DNA of 10,000 bases from Trachelipus rathkii (GCA_015478945.1 JABUQX010088323.1:15001-25000), one strand, 5' to 3'. Shown: positions 1 to 7,217, counted from the stretch's first letter. The notes: generated from the letters alone by a model not told the origin. Numbers and translations: made by a program.

Positions 1-112
1 ATATATGTGAAAATCTGGGAAAAATGAGTGTTGTGTTGATAAAAGTGGATGGGTAAGCAAGGAAAGACAAGAGCAAGCGGTAGAATGGGAATATGATGTA
101 GAAGGAAGGCGT

Positions 113-445
113 ATGAATAGGAAAGACAGATTTGGTAGAGTGGTGAAGTTTGTCGTTTGTGGGTCCGTGTATCATTTTGGATTTAATTGTCATGAAAGTG
201 TTCAGAGTAAAGATATGAATGAGAGAGGAGGTGCTGTTGGAAGAGGTAGAAAGGTGATGAATGAGGAAAGAGGGGTATGTGGAATAGGACGTGGAGGAGC
301 AGTTAATGGTGCAATGAAAGGAGGAATCAGTATATATCTTAATAAGGCGAAAAGAGAGAGTGAAGAAGACAGAAATGGCCTATATATTAAAGTATGTGCA
401 ATAGTGGATACTGGATGTTCAAAGAATGTAATTGACGACAAGTGA
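113..445 (+). pseudogene. Copia-like gag zinc knuckle and start of aspartic protease (fragment)
   Basis: This 110-codon open segment joins the end of gag to the start of the protease. Residues 16-26 hold C-x4-H-x4-C, the last three ligands of a retroviral-type CCHC zinc knuckle. The first cysteine, expected three residues before, is phenylalanine (TTT, one base from TGT), so the knuckle should not fold normally. Near the C-terminus the motif VDTGCSKNVI carries the D-T-G catalytic triad of retropepsins. A TGA at 443-445 stops the frame just after DDK; protease-like sequence continues past it (LGRVV) and into the next segment. The ATG at 113 is probably internal rather than the true start, since upstream sequence looks like more degraded gag. 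Confidence 0.68.
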
Positions 446-502
446 CTAGGCAGAGTGGTAGGTGATATGACTAAGAAAAAGAGGGTAGAAGTTATAGAGT
501 AA

Positions 503-778
503 ATGGAAAGTAAAAATGTAAGTTATATATTTGGAGTGGGTACATATAAAGGTGTAAAAAGGATGAATATACCGTGCTGTAATAAGGGTAGATATTTTTC
601 TTTAAGAATTGAGGTCGCACAGGGTGATGTTCAGTGGCTGTTAGGGTATGAATCTTTGAGTAATCTTGATGCGAGTCTGACTTTGAGAACGAAAGAAATG
701 ACAATTTGTGTATTGAATGATCTGGTGATTAGATGTACGTTGAACGGGAAACATCATTTAAGAATTGGTTTAAGATAA
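503..778 (+). pseudogene. Copia-like aspartic protease, C-terminal half (fragment)
   Basis: This 91-codon open segment continues the protease fold begun around 410. It shows the pattern usual for the second half of retroelement proteases: F-G-V-G followed by a basic stretch (GVKRMNIP), a strand-rich section, then QWLLGYESLSNLDASL, which corresponds to the hydrophobic 'x-LLG-x-x-x-L' turn before the last strands. It ends at a TAA at 776-778. A stop at about 500-502 (in IE-stop-ME) separates it from the upstream part, so the protease is broken at least twice (TGA at 443, TAA near 500). Assignment rests on its position between the DTG motif and the integrase zinc motif and on remembered family patterns. 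Confidence 0.6.
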
Positions 779-856
779 TGTTTAAGAATGAAAAATGTTT
801 GGTGGGTTGGTAACGTAAGACGTTTAAAAGATGTAAAAGATAGGAGGAAAATCGTG

Positions 857-1038
857 CATGAATTACATTGCAATTCGGGCATCCGAGTAAAGGTAGGTTC
901 TGGGACTTACTTAGGGATGCGTATAGGAATGTGATGGACAGTGAAGAAGGGAAGGAGGTAAAAAAGGTGGGTCGAGAAGATAAGTGATGAATGTGACGTA
1001 TGTGTGAGGTACCAGAAGACTCCAAGTAGAATTGTGGT

Positions 1039-1040
<2 letters not shown>
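857..1040 (+). pseudogene. Integrase zinc-binding (HHCC) domain remnant
   Basis: The N-terminal zinc-binding domain of a retroelement integrase is recognisable across three frames. LHCNSG (863-880) and GHPSKGRFWDLLRDAYRNVM (from 877) give the H-x4-H pair (H at 866-868 and 880-882) with a one-base frameshift between them. The second frame stops at 985-987. After another frameshift, CDVCVRYQKTP (992 onward) supplies the C-x2-C pair with the usual basic/aromatic tail. Coding similarity ends at the AT repeat starting at 1042. The catalytic DDE core that should follow is missing. Confidence 0.68.
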
Positions 1041-1041
<1 letters not shown>

Positions 1042-1080
<39 letters not shown>

Positions 1081-1148
1081 ATATTATATATAATTATTAT
1101 ATATTTATATATATATATATATATATAATATATATATAATATATATAT
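1042..1148. repeat. AT dinucleotide microsatellite (imperfect)
   Basis: This is almost pure alternating A and T, with TAT/ATT/AATT interruptions. It abuts the truncated copia-like integrase on the left and a short GC-richer island on the right. Confidence 0.97.
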
Positions 1149-1922
1149 CAGGAACGTATATATAGGGTAGGCCGGGTAGGTAGCTCCTACCGTTCTTTTT
1201 CGGTGGTTAAATATTGAAAATTAAATGGTAAAAAGTATATCCAAATTATTAAAAATTTAATATAAATATTTAAAAAGAGCTATTTTGCATCTAAATTAAA
1301 AGAAAACAACCCAATTAATAATTAGCTATAAATAAAATTGAATTCATTTAGAATTCTCGCTCCTACTCTGATCTTAAGAGTAAATTTTTTTGCTACGGAC
1401 GGACGAATAACGTCATTTTTTATATCAAGTTATAAGAGAACGACGGGGTAGTCTGTTCTTACTATAATCGAAAATATATGAAACTTTTCGTTCTCCTTCC
1501 CTTAATATGTACGAAATGTGTAAAAAAGTACGACAAGTTGTGGCGTGCTTGGTGGCAGTTTGGTTTTGAAATCATTTGTGATCTAATGATGTCCCTCACA
1601 ATTGTTTCTGATGTTGATATAATATTTTTTCATGTTTATTCAAGTCTTTTATCAAATTTTTTCAATAAAATAATTGAATCATTAAATAAACTCAATACAG
1701 TGTAAGATTTTATATTAAAGAAAAAACGCTTTTAAAACTCTAATCTATAAAACCACAGCTTTATTTTTAAAAAAATGGTAGGCCTAAGAAATTACTCAAT
1801 TGGAATGTGCTTCAAAATTAAGTATTTGGTAAATATAATGTAAACAAGCTTTTCATACAAATAAATAGTTACGTATTATAATTATTAAAATATGTTTTCG
1901 ATGTTTTCGTTAGTTTTGTTAG
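1149..1922. other. AT-rich unassigned spacer with two short inverted repeats
   Basis: This stretch lies between two microsatellites and I recognise no gene or element in it. Two local structures stand out. At 1175-1191 GGTAGG and CCTACC are separated by five bases, and the left arm is preceded by another GGGTAGG at 1165-1171. At 1437-1459 AGAAC and GTTCT flank a GC-richer core. Both contain a GAACG/GGGTAG-like word, so they could be remnants of one short repeat family (MITE or SINE-like), but the similarity is short. A 75-codon open frame at 1478-1705 has strongly AT-driven composition and no recognisable motif, and I do not consider it a gene. Confidence 0.5.
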
Positions 1923-1929
1923 CTATATA

Positions 1930-1974
<45 letters not shown>

Positions 1975-2004
1975 ATATATATATTAATATATATATTATA
2001 TATA

Positions 2005-2064
<60 letters not shown>
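1923..2064. repeat. AT microsatellite passing into a (TTA)n trinucleotide tract
   Basis: Positions 1923 to about 2004 are imperfect alternating AT. From about 2005 to 2064 the sequence is a clean TTA/ATT trinucleotide repeat of about 20 units. It ends exactly where the LINE 5' UTR begins, so it may be part of the insertion site or the simple-repeat tail of an earlier RTE-type element. Confidence 0.96.
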
Positions 2065-2065
<1 letters not shown>

Positions 2066-2186
2066 ACTCTACCACAGGGATCAAGATCCCTGTGCCGGTC
2101 CCAAGTCCGGATAAAAGAGGAGGGTTGCTGCGACAGGCCTAGCAAGCCGGCAGCATAAAACACTTTAAGCTCGTGAAACCTTTGTT
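2065..2186 (+). promoter_or_regulatory. LINE 5' UTR with a perfect 10-bp hairpin
   Basis: This GC-rich leader follows the TTA tract. CACAGGGATC (2073-2082) and GATCCCTGTG (2085-2094) form a perfect inverted repeat with two bases between the arms. GGTCCCAAGTCCGGATAAA follows at 2097-2115, a word I recall as common at the 5' end of RTE-like elements in many animals. A second possible pairing is GCTGC (about 2127) with GCAGC (about 2151). The region probably holds the internal promoter and/or a structured 5' RNA; self-cleaving HDV-like ribozymes are known at the 5' end of some non-LTR elements. I did not confirm such a fold here. Confidence 0.55.
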
Positions 2187-2663
2187 GTGCCTCGGAATAA
2201 CGGACAGACTTCTCGGTACCCGACTCGGCGAGTTCAAGGACTACGGAAAAAGGACTATCACTACAAACTGGCTACAATAAACGCGAGCACTTTCTCTGGA
2301 AAAGAGGGGGAGGCTGTAGAGCTGATGATGGAGAGAGGTCTGGATATCTTGGGCGTGTGCGAGGTGAGGTATAAAGGAGAGGGAGTGAAGAAATTACACA
2401 ATGATTATGTCATGGTGTATAAGGGTAGAGAGGAAGAGAGAAGACACGGTGTAGCGATTGTTATGACACCAGAAACATATAAAAGTGTAATAGAAACGGT
2501 ATTAGTGAACGAAAGAATTATGGCTGTGACGTTGAAGAGTGGAGAGTCAAAATTGAGTATTATACAGGTCTATGCGCCGCATCAGGGAAGACCTGCGGAG
2601 GAGAAGATAGAGTTTATGGAGACCCTGCAGGTGTATATGAAGGAAGAAGAGGAGGACACATAA
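2187..2663 (+). pseudogene. LINE APE-type endonuclease, N-terminal part
   Basis: Nicks target DNA to prime reverse transcription. Numbering from GTG 2187, the segment holds 158 codons and shows conserved endonuclease positions: N32 in ATINAS (usual TWN), E59 in GVCEVRY (the metal-binding glutamate of the 'QET' motif), H87-G-V-A-I, and Y129 in QVYAPHQG. The frame has an in-frame TAA at 2166 and no upstream ATG; GTG at 2187 precedes PRNNG and could be a mutated ATG, since GTG is not a normal eukaryotic start. The first ATG in frame lies in ELMMERG, inside the domain. The frame closes at 2661-2663. The next conserved block (GDMNAHVG) follows immediately in another frame, so a one- or two-base indel lies near 2650-2665. 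Confidence 0.85.
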
Positions 2664-2893
2664 TAATTATGGGAGATATGAATGCACATGTGGGATTGAG
2701 GAGAGAAGGAGAGGAAGCAGCTGTGGGGGCGTTCGGAGTTGGAACAAGAAATATAGAAGGGGAAAGACTAGTTGACTTTGCTATAAGAAATGGTGCAGCG
2801 ATCATGAGCACCTTTTTTAAACATGGAGAGAGTGAAAGTGGACATGGTACCGCTGGAATTCAGAAAACCATGAATATACGGAAAAATCTATGA
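2664..2893 (+). pseudogene. LINE endonuclease, middle part (GDMNAHVG motif)
   Basis: This continues the endonuclease after a frameshift. IIMGDMNAHVG (about 2660-2692) is the 'GDFNA' block with its catalytic D and N. It is followed by GERLVDFAIRNGAAIMSTFFKH, the usual LINE 'N-G-L-x-I-x-N-T-x-F' stretch. The segment loses homology after GHGTAG and stops at 2891-2893. Sequence corresponding to the 'YTW...' block before the next part seems shortened, which suggests a small deletion near 2850-2888. Confidence 0.82.
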
Positions 2894-3096
2894 TAGACCT
2901 AATGATATGTAATGATAAGAGGGTGTTTATGGATGTCAAAAGCATACCATCAGTGTCTCTGAATTCGGACCACAGACTTGTGGTGGGGAAGATAAGATGG
3001 AGACAAAGGAAGAAGCCAAAGAAAGTAACCAGAGAACGATACTGCTTTGAAAGCTTAAAAGATGAAACACAAGAGAAGATTTCAACAACAAAATAG
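2890..3096 (+). pseudogene. LINE endonuclease C-terminus (SDHRLV motif)
   Basis: The last endonuclease block is in a third frame and overlaps the previous stop by four bases. MIDLMICN corresponds to the 'IDYIL' motif. NSDHRLVVGKIRW contains the S-D-H signature; D is at 2968-2970 and H, the general base, at 2971-2973. A lysine/arginine-rich linker (RQRKKPKKVTRERY) follows, as in other RTE proteins before the RT domain. With the two upstream parts, all catalytic positions of the APE-type endonuclease can still be read although the frame is broken. It stops at 3094-3096. Confidence 0.82.
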
Positions 3097-3689
3097 TTAG
3101 AAAATATGAAGAAATCTCAGGAACTGTGGAACGAGTAGAGGAAAGGTTGGAAAGATTTCAGAGAAGGTGTGGAGCAGGTTGCACGAGAAGTGATTGGAAC
3201 AAAAAAGATAAGTAGTGGGAAAAGGAAAAAGACGGTTTGGTGGAATGAGGAAGTCAAAAACGTAGTAAAAGAAAAAAAACAAGAAATACCGTTTATGGAT
3301 GAAGACAAGGACAGAGGAAAATAGACAAGCTTATGTTCTGGCGAGAAATCAAGCAGAAGTAGTAAAAAGACGAAACATCGATTTGTCATGGGAAAGAATA
3401 GGAGGTGAATTGGAGAAGACATGAGGAGCACTAGGAAGTTGATATATGGAATGGCTAAGAGATTAAGAACAAAAGATGAATCTAGCACGAATGTGATATT
3501 CAACAAAGATAGAGAACCAGTAGTGGATAGTGAAAAGGTCGAGGAGATATGGACAGAATATTTTGATGAATTATTAAATGTGGTGGACGATGAGGAATAT
3601 ATGGAGGAGGATAACCCACAAATGGAAGACCGAGAACAAATGACTTGGAACCAGCTACCGCGATGGCGAGGAAGTGAGATCCAAGCTAT
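3097..3689 (+). pseudogene. LINE endonuclease-RT linker and RT N-terminal extension
   Basis: Degraded coding sequence between the endonuclease and the RT core. In one frame VWWNEEVKNVVKEKK (about 3235-3279) matches the tryptophan-rich linker motif of RTE/BovB-type proteins. From 3421 a 92-codon open segment includes VDSEKVEEIWTEYFDELLNV (about 3520-3580), the 'W-x-x-Y-F-x-x-L-L-N' motif placed just before RT block 0. Stops at 3094-3096 and near 3136, plus further indels, break the region. An antisense open frame of 129 codons at 3117-3506 is a by-product of the purine-rich + strand. Confidence 0.75.
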
Positions 3690-4407
3690 AAGAGCTTAAA
3701 GAATGGAAAAGAGCCCAGAGTCGATGGACTAAGATAATGATTATTCAAAACAGGAGAGGTATGGTGACATGGATGACAGAACTCATAAATTGTATATGGA
3801 GAGAGGAGAACATACCGTCAGAGATTGGAGAAAAGCTGTGATATGTCCAATACATAAAAAGGAGATAGAAGAGAATGCCAGAATTACAGAGGAATAGTGT
3901 TGCTTGTTGAGTGCTATAAAATATACGAGAGAGGATAATAGGGAAAAAAATTCTCAGAGAATTAGAGGAAAGATGGGAGAGTGGCTTCACGATATCAGGG
4001 CAAATAGAAGTGTAATTGACTTGATATTCTCTTTAAAAATGATAGTGGAGAAGAGCATAGAATGGAATAAGGTAGCATATATCGCATTTATAGATCAGAG
4101 AAACTTTTGTAGAAATACAAAGAGAAGTAATTGTGACTGGTGATGGAAGACCTGCATATTGGAATAAATAAGAAGCTTGATCAGGATAATACAGGAAAAT
4201 ATGTATGAAAACTCCCATAAACACGGTTAGACGGAGATGGGAGAGGGAGAAGATGGTTTTGAAACGAAGACTGGAGTAAAGCAGGTCAGTGTGCTGTCCC
4301 TGTCCCTCTTACTTTTTGCATTATATCTGGACAACTGCTTGAAGAGGATATGTGTAAGAGAGGATAGGGAATACACCTTTGTATATGCTGACGACGGGCT
4401 CTGGTGA
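3690..4407 (+). pseudogene. LINE reverse transcriptase core, fingers and palm
   Basis: The RT motifs can be followed through frame changes. WMTELINCIWREENIPSE lies in a 50-codon frame ending at 3841. Next come WRKAVICPIHKKE (3826 on), NYRGIVLL (3882-3905, RT block 1), SVIDLIFSLKMIVEKSIEWN (from about 4009), and AFIDQRN, where the first catalytic aspartate is at 4093-4095. After another break, FETKTGVKQ (from 4258) gives block 4, followed by the catalytic box YADD at 4384-4395. Of the three catalytic aspartates the D of motif A and both D of YADD remain. The sequence after motif A (RNFCRN) departs from the usual pattern and the frame fails beyond YADDG with TGA at 4405-4407. At least four lesions exclude function. 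Confidence 0.85.
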
Positions 4408-4692
4408 CAAAGGAACAACACGAACTACAAGCTGCTGTGAATTCTTGGAATGAAGATATGATGGAGTGGGGAATGAAAATAAACAGAGAGAAAACGGAGA
4501 TAATGACGATATCGAGACAGGGAGAACACGCTGAGATATGGATGGAAGGTACACAGTTAAAACAGACCAGCAGATTCAAATATCTATGAGTAATATTCGA
4601 TGACAAAGGATGGATAGATTCAGAACTGAAGGAAAGAATAACAAAATATTCAAAGAATGTGGGAATGTTGTACCAGTTGATGAATGCAGAGA
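4404..4692 (+). pseudogene. LINE reverse transcriptase, thumb region
   Basis: This resumes the RT directly after YADD in another frame: LVTKEQHELQAAVNSW, then WGMKINREKTEIMTIS, the 'G-L-x-I-N-x-x-K-T' thumb block common to non-LTR RTs, then RFKYL. A TGA at 4587-4589 stands where family members usually have glycine (YLG), one base from GGA. The same frame then continues with VIFDDKGWIDSELKERI to about 4690, so this is a simple nonsense change. The frame changes again near 4690. Confidence 0.83.
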
Positions 4693-5191
4693 GGAATGCT
4701 GGTAGAGGTAAGGGTGATAATATATACAACTATCCTACGACCAATATTACTATACGGGTCGGAATGTTGGGTACTTAACACGATGCAGAAGAGTAAAATA
4801 GAAGCTGCGGAGATGCGAGTGTTAAGATTAATAAGAGGAGTAACGCTGAGGGACAGAGTTAGAAGTATAAGAGGAGTAACGCTGAGGGACAGAGTTAGAA
4901 GTGACGCAATAAGAGAAGAGCTCGGAGTCCGCCCAATAATGGAATGTATTGAAAGAAACCAGCTGAGATGGTTCGGTCATGTGCAGAGAATGGAGGAATT
5001 TAGATACCCCCGAAGACTACTTAATTGGAGACCTATCGGAACGAGACCAGTGGGAAGACCAAGAAAAAGATGGAAGGATGCTGTGGGAAGAAGCAATTAC
5101 GTCGAGGGGAGAAACGATGGAGAATGTGGAAAGGACGGCACTATTTGAAGACCGGGACGTCTGGAGGGATTTCCTGAAGAGCAACACTTGA
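4684..5191 (+). pseudogene. LINE ORF C-terminal region (tLYGSE, RWFGHV, GRPRKRW)
   Basis: The C-terminal region of RTE-type proteins. It has ILRPILLYGSECWVL (about 4732-4776), EMRVLRLI, a duplicated 12-residue segment (see the repeat entry), QLRWFGHVQRM (about 4960-4992) and GRPRKRWKDAV (5053-5085). This frame runs on to a stop at 5148 in unrelated sequence. A frameshift near 5075-5085 moves the true end into another frame, where WEEAITSRG and DRDVWRDFLK lead to TGA at 5189-5191, matching the family's usual W-x-x-F C-terminus. The region is the best-preserved part of the element. Confidence 0.85.
4831..4902 (+). repeat. Tandem duplication of a 36-bp unit inside the LINE
   Basis: Two exact 36-bp copies, 4831-4866 and 4867-4902, both start ATAAGAGGAG and end TTAGAAGT. 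Because 36 is a multiple of three, the frame is kept and the peptide IRGVTLRDRVRS appears twice. The lack of any difference between copies suggests that the duplication is younger than most of the lesions in the LINE. Confidence 0.97.
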
Positions 5192-5233
5192 CAGGATCTA
5201 CCTAACAAGATGGATGGTGAGAAGGTGAGAAAT

Positions 5234-5277
<44 letters not shown>

Positions 5278-5320
5278 ATATATATATATACTAAGTATAG
5301 TAATGATATAATATTATATA

Positions 5321-5382
<62 letters not shown>

Positions 5383-5528
5383 ATATATAAATATATATAT
5401 ATAATATATATATATAATATATATATATATAATATATATATATATAGGTATAATTTATATAGTATATATATATATATATATTATATATATATATTTATAT
5501 ATATATATAAATAATATTATATATATAA
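5234..5528. repeat. Long imperfect AT microsatellite
   Basis: About 295 bp of alternating A/T with TAA and TTA interruptions and small non-AT islands at about 5291-5303 and 5446-5450. It separates the 3' end of the LINE from the putative hAT terminus and may have grown from the LINE's simple-repeat tail. Confidence 0.96.
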
Positions 5529-5565
5529 CATGGCGTCGCCAGCTTCCAAGCTAGGGGGGGGCAGC
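5529..5565. repeat. Candidate hAT terminal inverted repeat (3' end of the element)
   Basis: This sharp GC-rich island between two AT microsatellites begins CATGGCGTCGCCAGC and has a run of eight G at 5554-5561. hAT elements with THAP12/ZMYM1-type transposase commonly end in CAGTGGCGTxGCCA followed by a G-rich stretch; here one or two bases of that start differ. It sits where the hAT 3' end is expected, left of the minus-strand coding region. The partner repeat is outside the window, so this rests on position and remembered pattern. Confidence 0.5.
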
Positions 5566-5585
5566 TTAAATTTTATAGAGCTTTT

Positions 5586-5705
5586 ATATATATACTATAT
5601 ATATATATATATATTATATATATATATATAAGTATATATATATATATATATATAGTATATTATATATATATAGATATATATATATATATATATTGAATGA
5701 TATAT
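5586..5705. repeat. AT microsatellite inside the hAT 3' region
   Basis: About 120 bp of nearly pure AT repeat lies between the candidate hAT terminus and the hAT coding remnant. If the terminus call is right, this tract expanded within the hAT or was captured by it. Confidence 0.93.
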
Positions 5706-5932
5706 ATAGAAGAAAACATAAAACTTAAATATTTAAATATTAAACATAATATTTAAAAAAAATTATTTTTTTAAAACAATAGAATATCAAATACAATATT
5801 AAATGATGGAAAATTTCACAAATATAGAGCAGTTGCACAATGATAATTTATTAAGAAAGTAATTTCCTTGGGTTCAACACAAATTTATCAACTACTGTTT
5901 GAATAAAATAATCATAATTGTAAAAAAACAAA
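5706..5932. other. AT-rich non-coding stretch, probable hAT 3' UTR
   Basis: No open frame or motif is visible. It is directly downstream, on the minus strand, of the hAT coding end (VHRK at about 5933), so it is most simply the 3' untranslated part of that element. Confidence 0.45.
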
Positions 5933-6360
5933 TTTTCTGTGAACACTCATCATAGCCAGTCCGTTTAACCTGCTTCCATAGTACTTCTCAGCCAAGTCTT
6001 GATCCTTCGCAGAGTACTGAAAGAGTGTTCTACTGTACTGGTGGTGCATTGCTGGGCGAGTAGCATCATCAAAGCCTTTTTCGTGCGACGATAAGAAAGG
6101 TCAAAGTTTTTCTTTGAAACTTGGGAGATAGACAAGAATTTTTTAAGTTCTTCACTATCTCAGTTTGCTTGTCCCTCCCAAAATTTGTACCAAAGTTTTC
6201 TAGCTCTTCTTCTAAATGCTTTTAAGTGGTAAAAAACTATAAAATGAAGCTTCTTTTCCTTTAACTCATCAACTGTTATGAGTAGCAATGTGTAATGGGA
6301 TGTAGATAGTGTCAAGTGATAAGCAGGTGTATTTTCACCAGTAGAAAACCGTAACTCCAA
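5933..6360 (-). pseudogene. hAT transposase C-terminal domain (dimerisation region)
   Basis: One minus-strand frame runs from 6360 to 5965 and is broken by a single TGA at 6162-6160 (after FWEGQAN, before DSEELKKF). It includes a Trp-rich stretch (KLWYKFWEG), LMMLLAQQCTTSTVEHSFS and STLRRIKTWLRSTM. The glutamate of VEHSFS (codon at 6030-6028) corresponds to the third catalytic acid of hAT transposases, which usually lies in an ERxFS context; here the following R is H. A TAA at 5967-5965 ends the frame. After a frameshift, RLNGLAMMSVHRK (5970-5933) completes the hAT C-terminal signature. Closest remembered relatives are THAP12 (52-kDa repressor)/ZMYM1-like hAT proteins. Confidence 0.85.
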
Positions 6361-6391
6361 GAGAAGATTATAGAATTCCAGATACGGGACG

Positions 6392-6631
6392 TTAATTAAG
6401 GATCTTCTTCCAGACTCCGGTGGGATCTGTTGCTGGATGGTTTACTTGCGGTGCTGGTGCCATACCAAAATATCGTCGGTATATTTCAGATTCAGTCCGC
6501 AGTTGCTCAGCGATTTGGATTAGCTTGCTTTTAACACTCAATCGGTGATTTTTTTCTTCATCTTTCCGATGGCTCCCTAACCATTTCCACAATATGTTGA
6601 ATGTGGCTGCGAGGTTTTGAACAGAATCCAA
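6392..6631 (-). pseudogene. hAT transposase central fragment
   Basis: This 79-codon minus-strand segment lies between the CQTRW part and the C-terminal part. It is helical in composition: SVQNLAATFNILW, then KSKLIQIAEQLRTESEIYRR and PATDPTGVWKKI. In hAT transposases the corresponding insertion domain is helical and poorly conserved. Position and strand support the assignment more than any motif. It is offset by a frameshift from both neighbours, and the stop is at 6394-6392. Confidence 0.6.
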
Positions 6632-6697
6632 AATGTCTTGGATTGGGAGACATTTACAAACTTGCTCTAAACACGCAGAAGTACTTTGCGATCAATA

Positions 6698-6952
6698 TCA
6701 TAGCCATGATGAATGACGACTTAAATGCCGCTGAATGCAACTGAAAAGCGCTTTTTCTTGTGGCGGTATTTTTCCTTCAATGGAAAGGATTTCTAATACT
6801 TGCATCATTCGTACAAAGTGCTCCTTAAACAGTCTGATACACTTGTGTTGTTCAGACCATCTGGTCTGGCATAGGCTTGGGATGTTTGGAATTAATTTTC
6901 TTCTCAAGACCGACCCGCGAAAAAACGTAATAATGTCCTTTATAGTTTCCAC
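6698..6952 (-). pseudogene. hAT transposase fragment with CQTRW motif
   Basis: An 84-codon minus-strand segment. IKDIITFFRGSVLRRKL is followed by LCQTRWSEQHKCIRLFKEHF. Residues C28-x2-R31-W32 and H36 form the hAT 'C-x-x-R-W-x-x-x-H' signature found between the second catalytic Asp and the C-terminal Glu (W codon at 6859-6857). After VLEIL the similarity fades and the frame closes at 6698. The segment is preceded in order by the FHCFSH motif and followed by the central fragment, each after a frameshift. Confidence 0.85.
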
Positions 6953-6985
6953 AGTATTGCGCGGATTTTTGGTATTGTGTTCAAA

Positions 6986-7217
6986 TCATTTTCTACTAGA
7001 TTTTTGTTTGTGTGAAAAGCAATGAAAAGAACAATGTTTTTTTATACTTTTTTTCCGCAATAATTGCTTGGTTAACTCCTTCTTTGACAGACATCGTAGA
7101 ACAGCCATCGAAACCCAGCCCACGCAAATTCTTCGGATCCAGTTCTTCGGTCGTGGCAAAATCGTCAGTGGCTTTCGCAATGGTTTTCGTGCGTTCAAGC
7201 TCCTTTTCAGTTCTCAA
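6986..7217 (-). pseudogene. hAT transposase fragment, second catalytic Asp and HCxSH motif
   Basis: In the minus-strand frame from 7217, NLRGLGFDGCSTMSVKEGV holds the 'G-x-D-G-x-x-x-M' signature of hAT transposases; the aspartate codon is at 7109-7107. The next conserved block, FHCFSHK at about 7027-7007, is read from a different frame (7198-6986). A frameshift lies in the A-rich stretch near 7030-7060. Family members usually have HCxxHxxNL here; the final NL is lost. Upstream, FATTEELDPKNL is a normal-looking linker. Confidence 0.83.

Larger units (their letters stand above)
1..1040 (+). mobile_element. Copia-order LTR retrotransposon, internal fragment (decayed)
   Basis: Three retroelement landmarks lie in order on the + strand: a gag-type zinc knuckle (about 143-190), an aspartic protease with the DTG active site (about 400-775), and an integrase zinc-binding (HHCC) motif (about 857-1006). 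Protease directly followed by integrase is the gene order of copia/Pseudoviridae-type elements; in gypsy/BEL elements reverse transcriptase lies between them. The element enters from the left edge. It ends about ten residues after the integrase CxxC, where an AT microsatellite begins at 1042, so integrase core, reverse transcriptase, RNase H and the 3' LTR are absent. No LTR is visible. Several stops and frameshifts show that it is dead. A gypsy element with an internal deletion could mimic this order, but the spacing of only about 80 bp and the motif style favour copia. Confidence 0.72.
2065..5233 (+). mobile_element. RTE-clade non-LTR retrotransposon (LINE), near full length, inactive
   Basis: In order on the + strand are a GC-rich 5' UTR (2065-2186), an APE-type endonuclease (2187-3010), a linker with the WWNEEVK motif (3238-3258), a reverse transcriptase (about 3540-4690) with NYRGI, D, FETKTGVKQ and YADD motifs, and the C-terminal region ending at a TGA at 5189-5191. 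The length of about 3.2 kb and the single endonuclease-RT open frame with little UTR are typical of RTE elements; predicted proteins of this type are often mis-named 'craniofacial development protein 2-like' in databases. The 3' UTR (5192-5233) is very short and passes into an AT repeat, consistent with the simple-repeat tails of RTE. At least eight frameshifts or stops make it non-autonomous. Both ends abut microsatellites, so target duplications cannot be read. Confidence 0.88.

Noticed and set aside
1..1040. Endogenous retrovirus with an env gene
   Set aside because: No envelope-like sequence; protease-integrase adjacency fits a copia-type retrotransposon instead.
1478..1705. 75-codon open frame with a hydrophobic start
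   Set aside because: Very AT-rich sequence, no motif, no coding neighbours; the hydrophobic residues follow from T-rich codons.
2065..2160. Definite HDV-like ribozyme call
   Set aside because: I could not place the double pseudoknot with its P1 and P1.1 helices by eye; left as a hypothesis only.
2187..2189. GTG as start codon of the LINE protein
   Set aside because: GTG is not a usual eukaryotic start; the element is decayed, and GTG is more likely a mutated ATG or an internal codon.
3117..3506. 129-codon minus-strand open frame with membrane-like composition
   Set aside because: Antisense to the purine-rich LINE coding strand; the F/L/S-rich peptide is the expected by-product.
4286..4729. 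147-codon minus-strand open frame
   Set aside because: Antisense to the LINE reverse transcriptase, which has recognisable motifs on the + strand in the same interval.
4831..4902. CRISPR or satellite array
   Set aside because: Only two directly adjacent 36-bp units with no spacers, inside LINE coding sequence.
5234..5705. Origin of replication or matrix-attachment region in the AT tract
   Set aside because: Simple AT repeat alone does not support either; it is adequately explained as a microsatellite.
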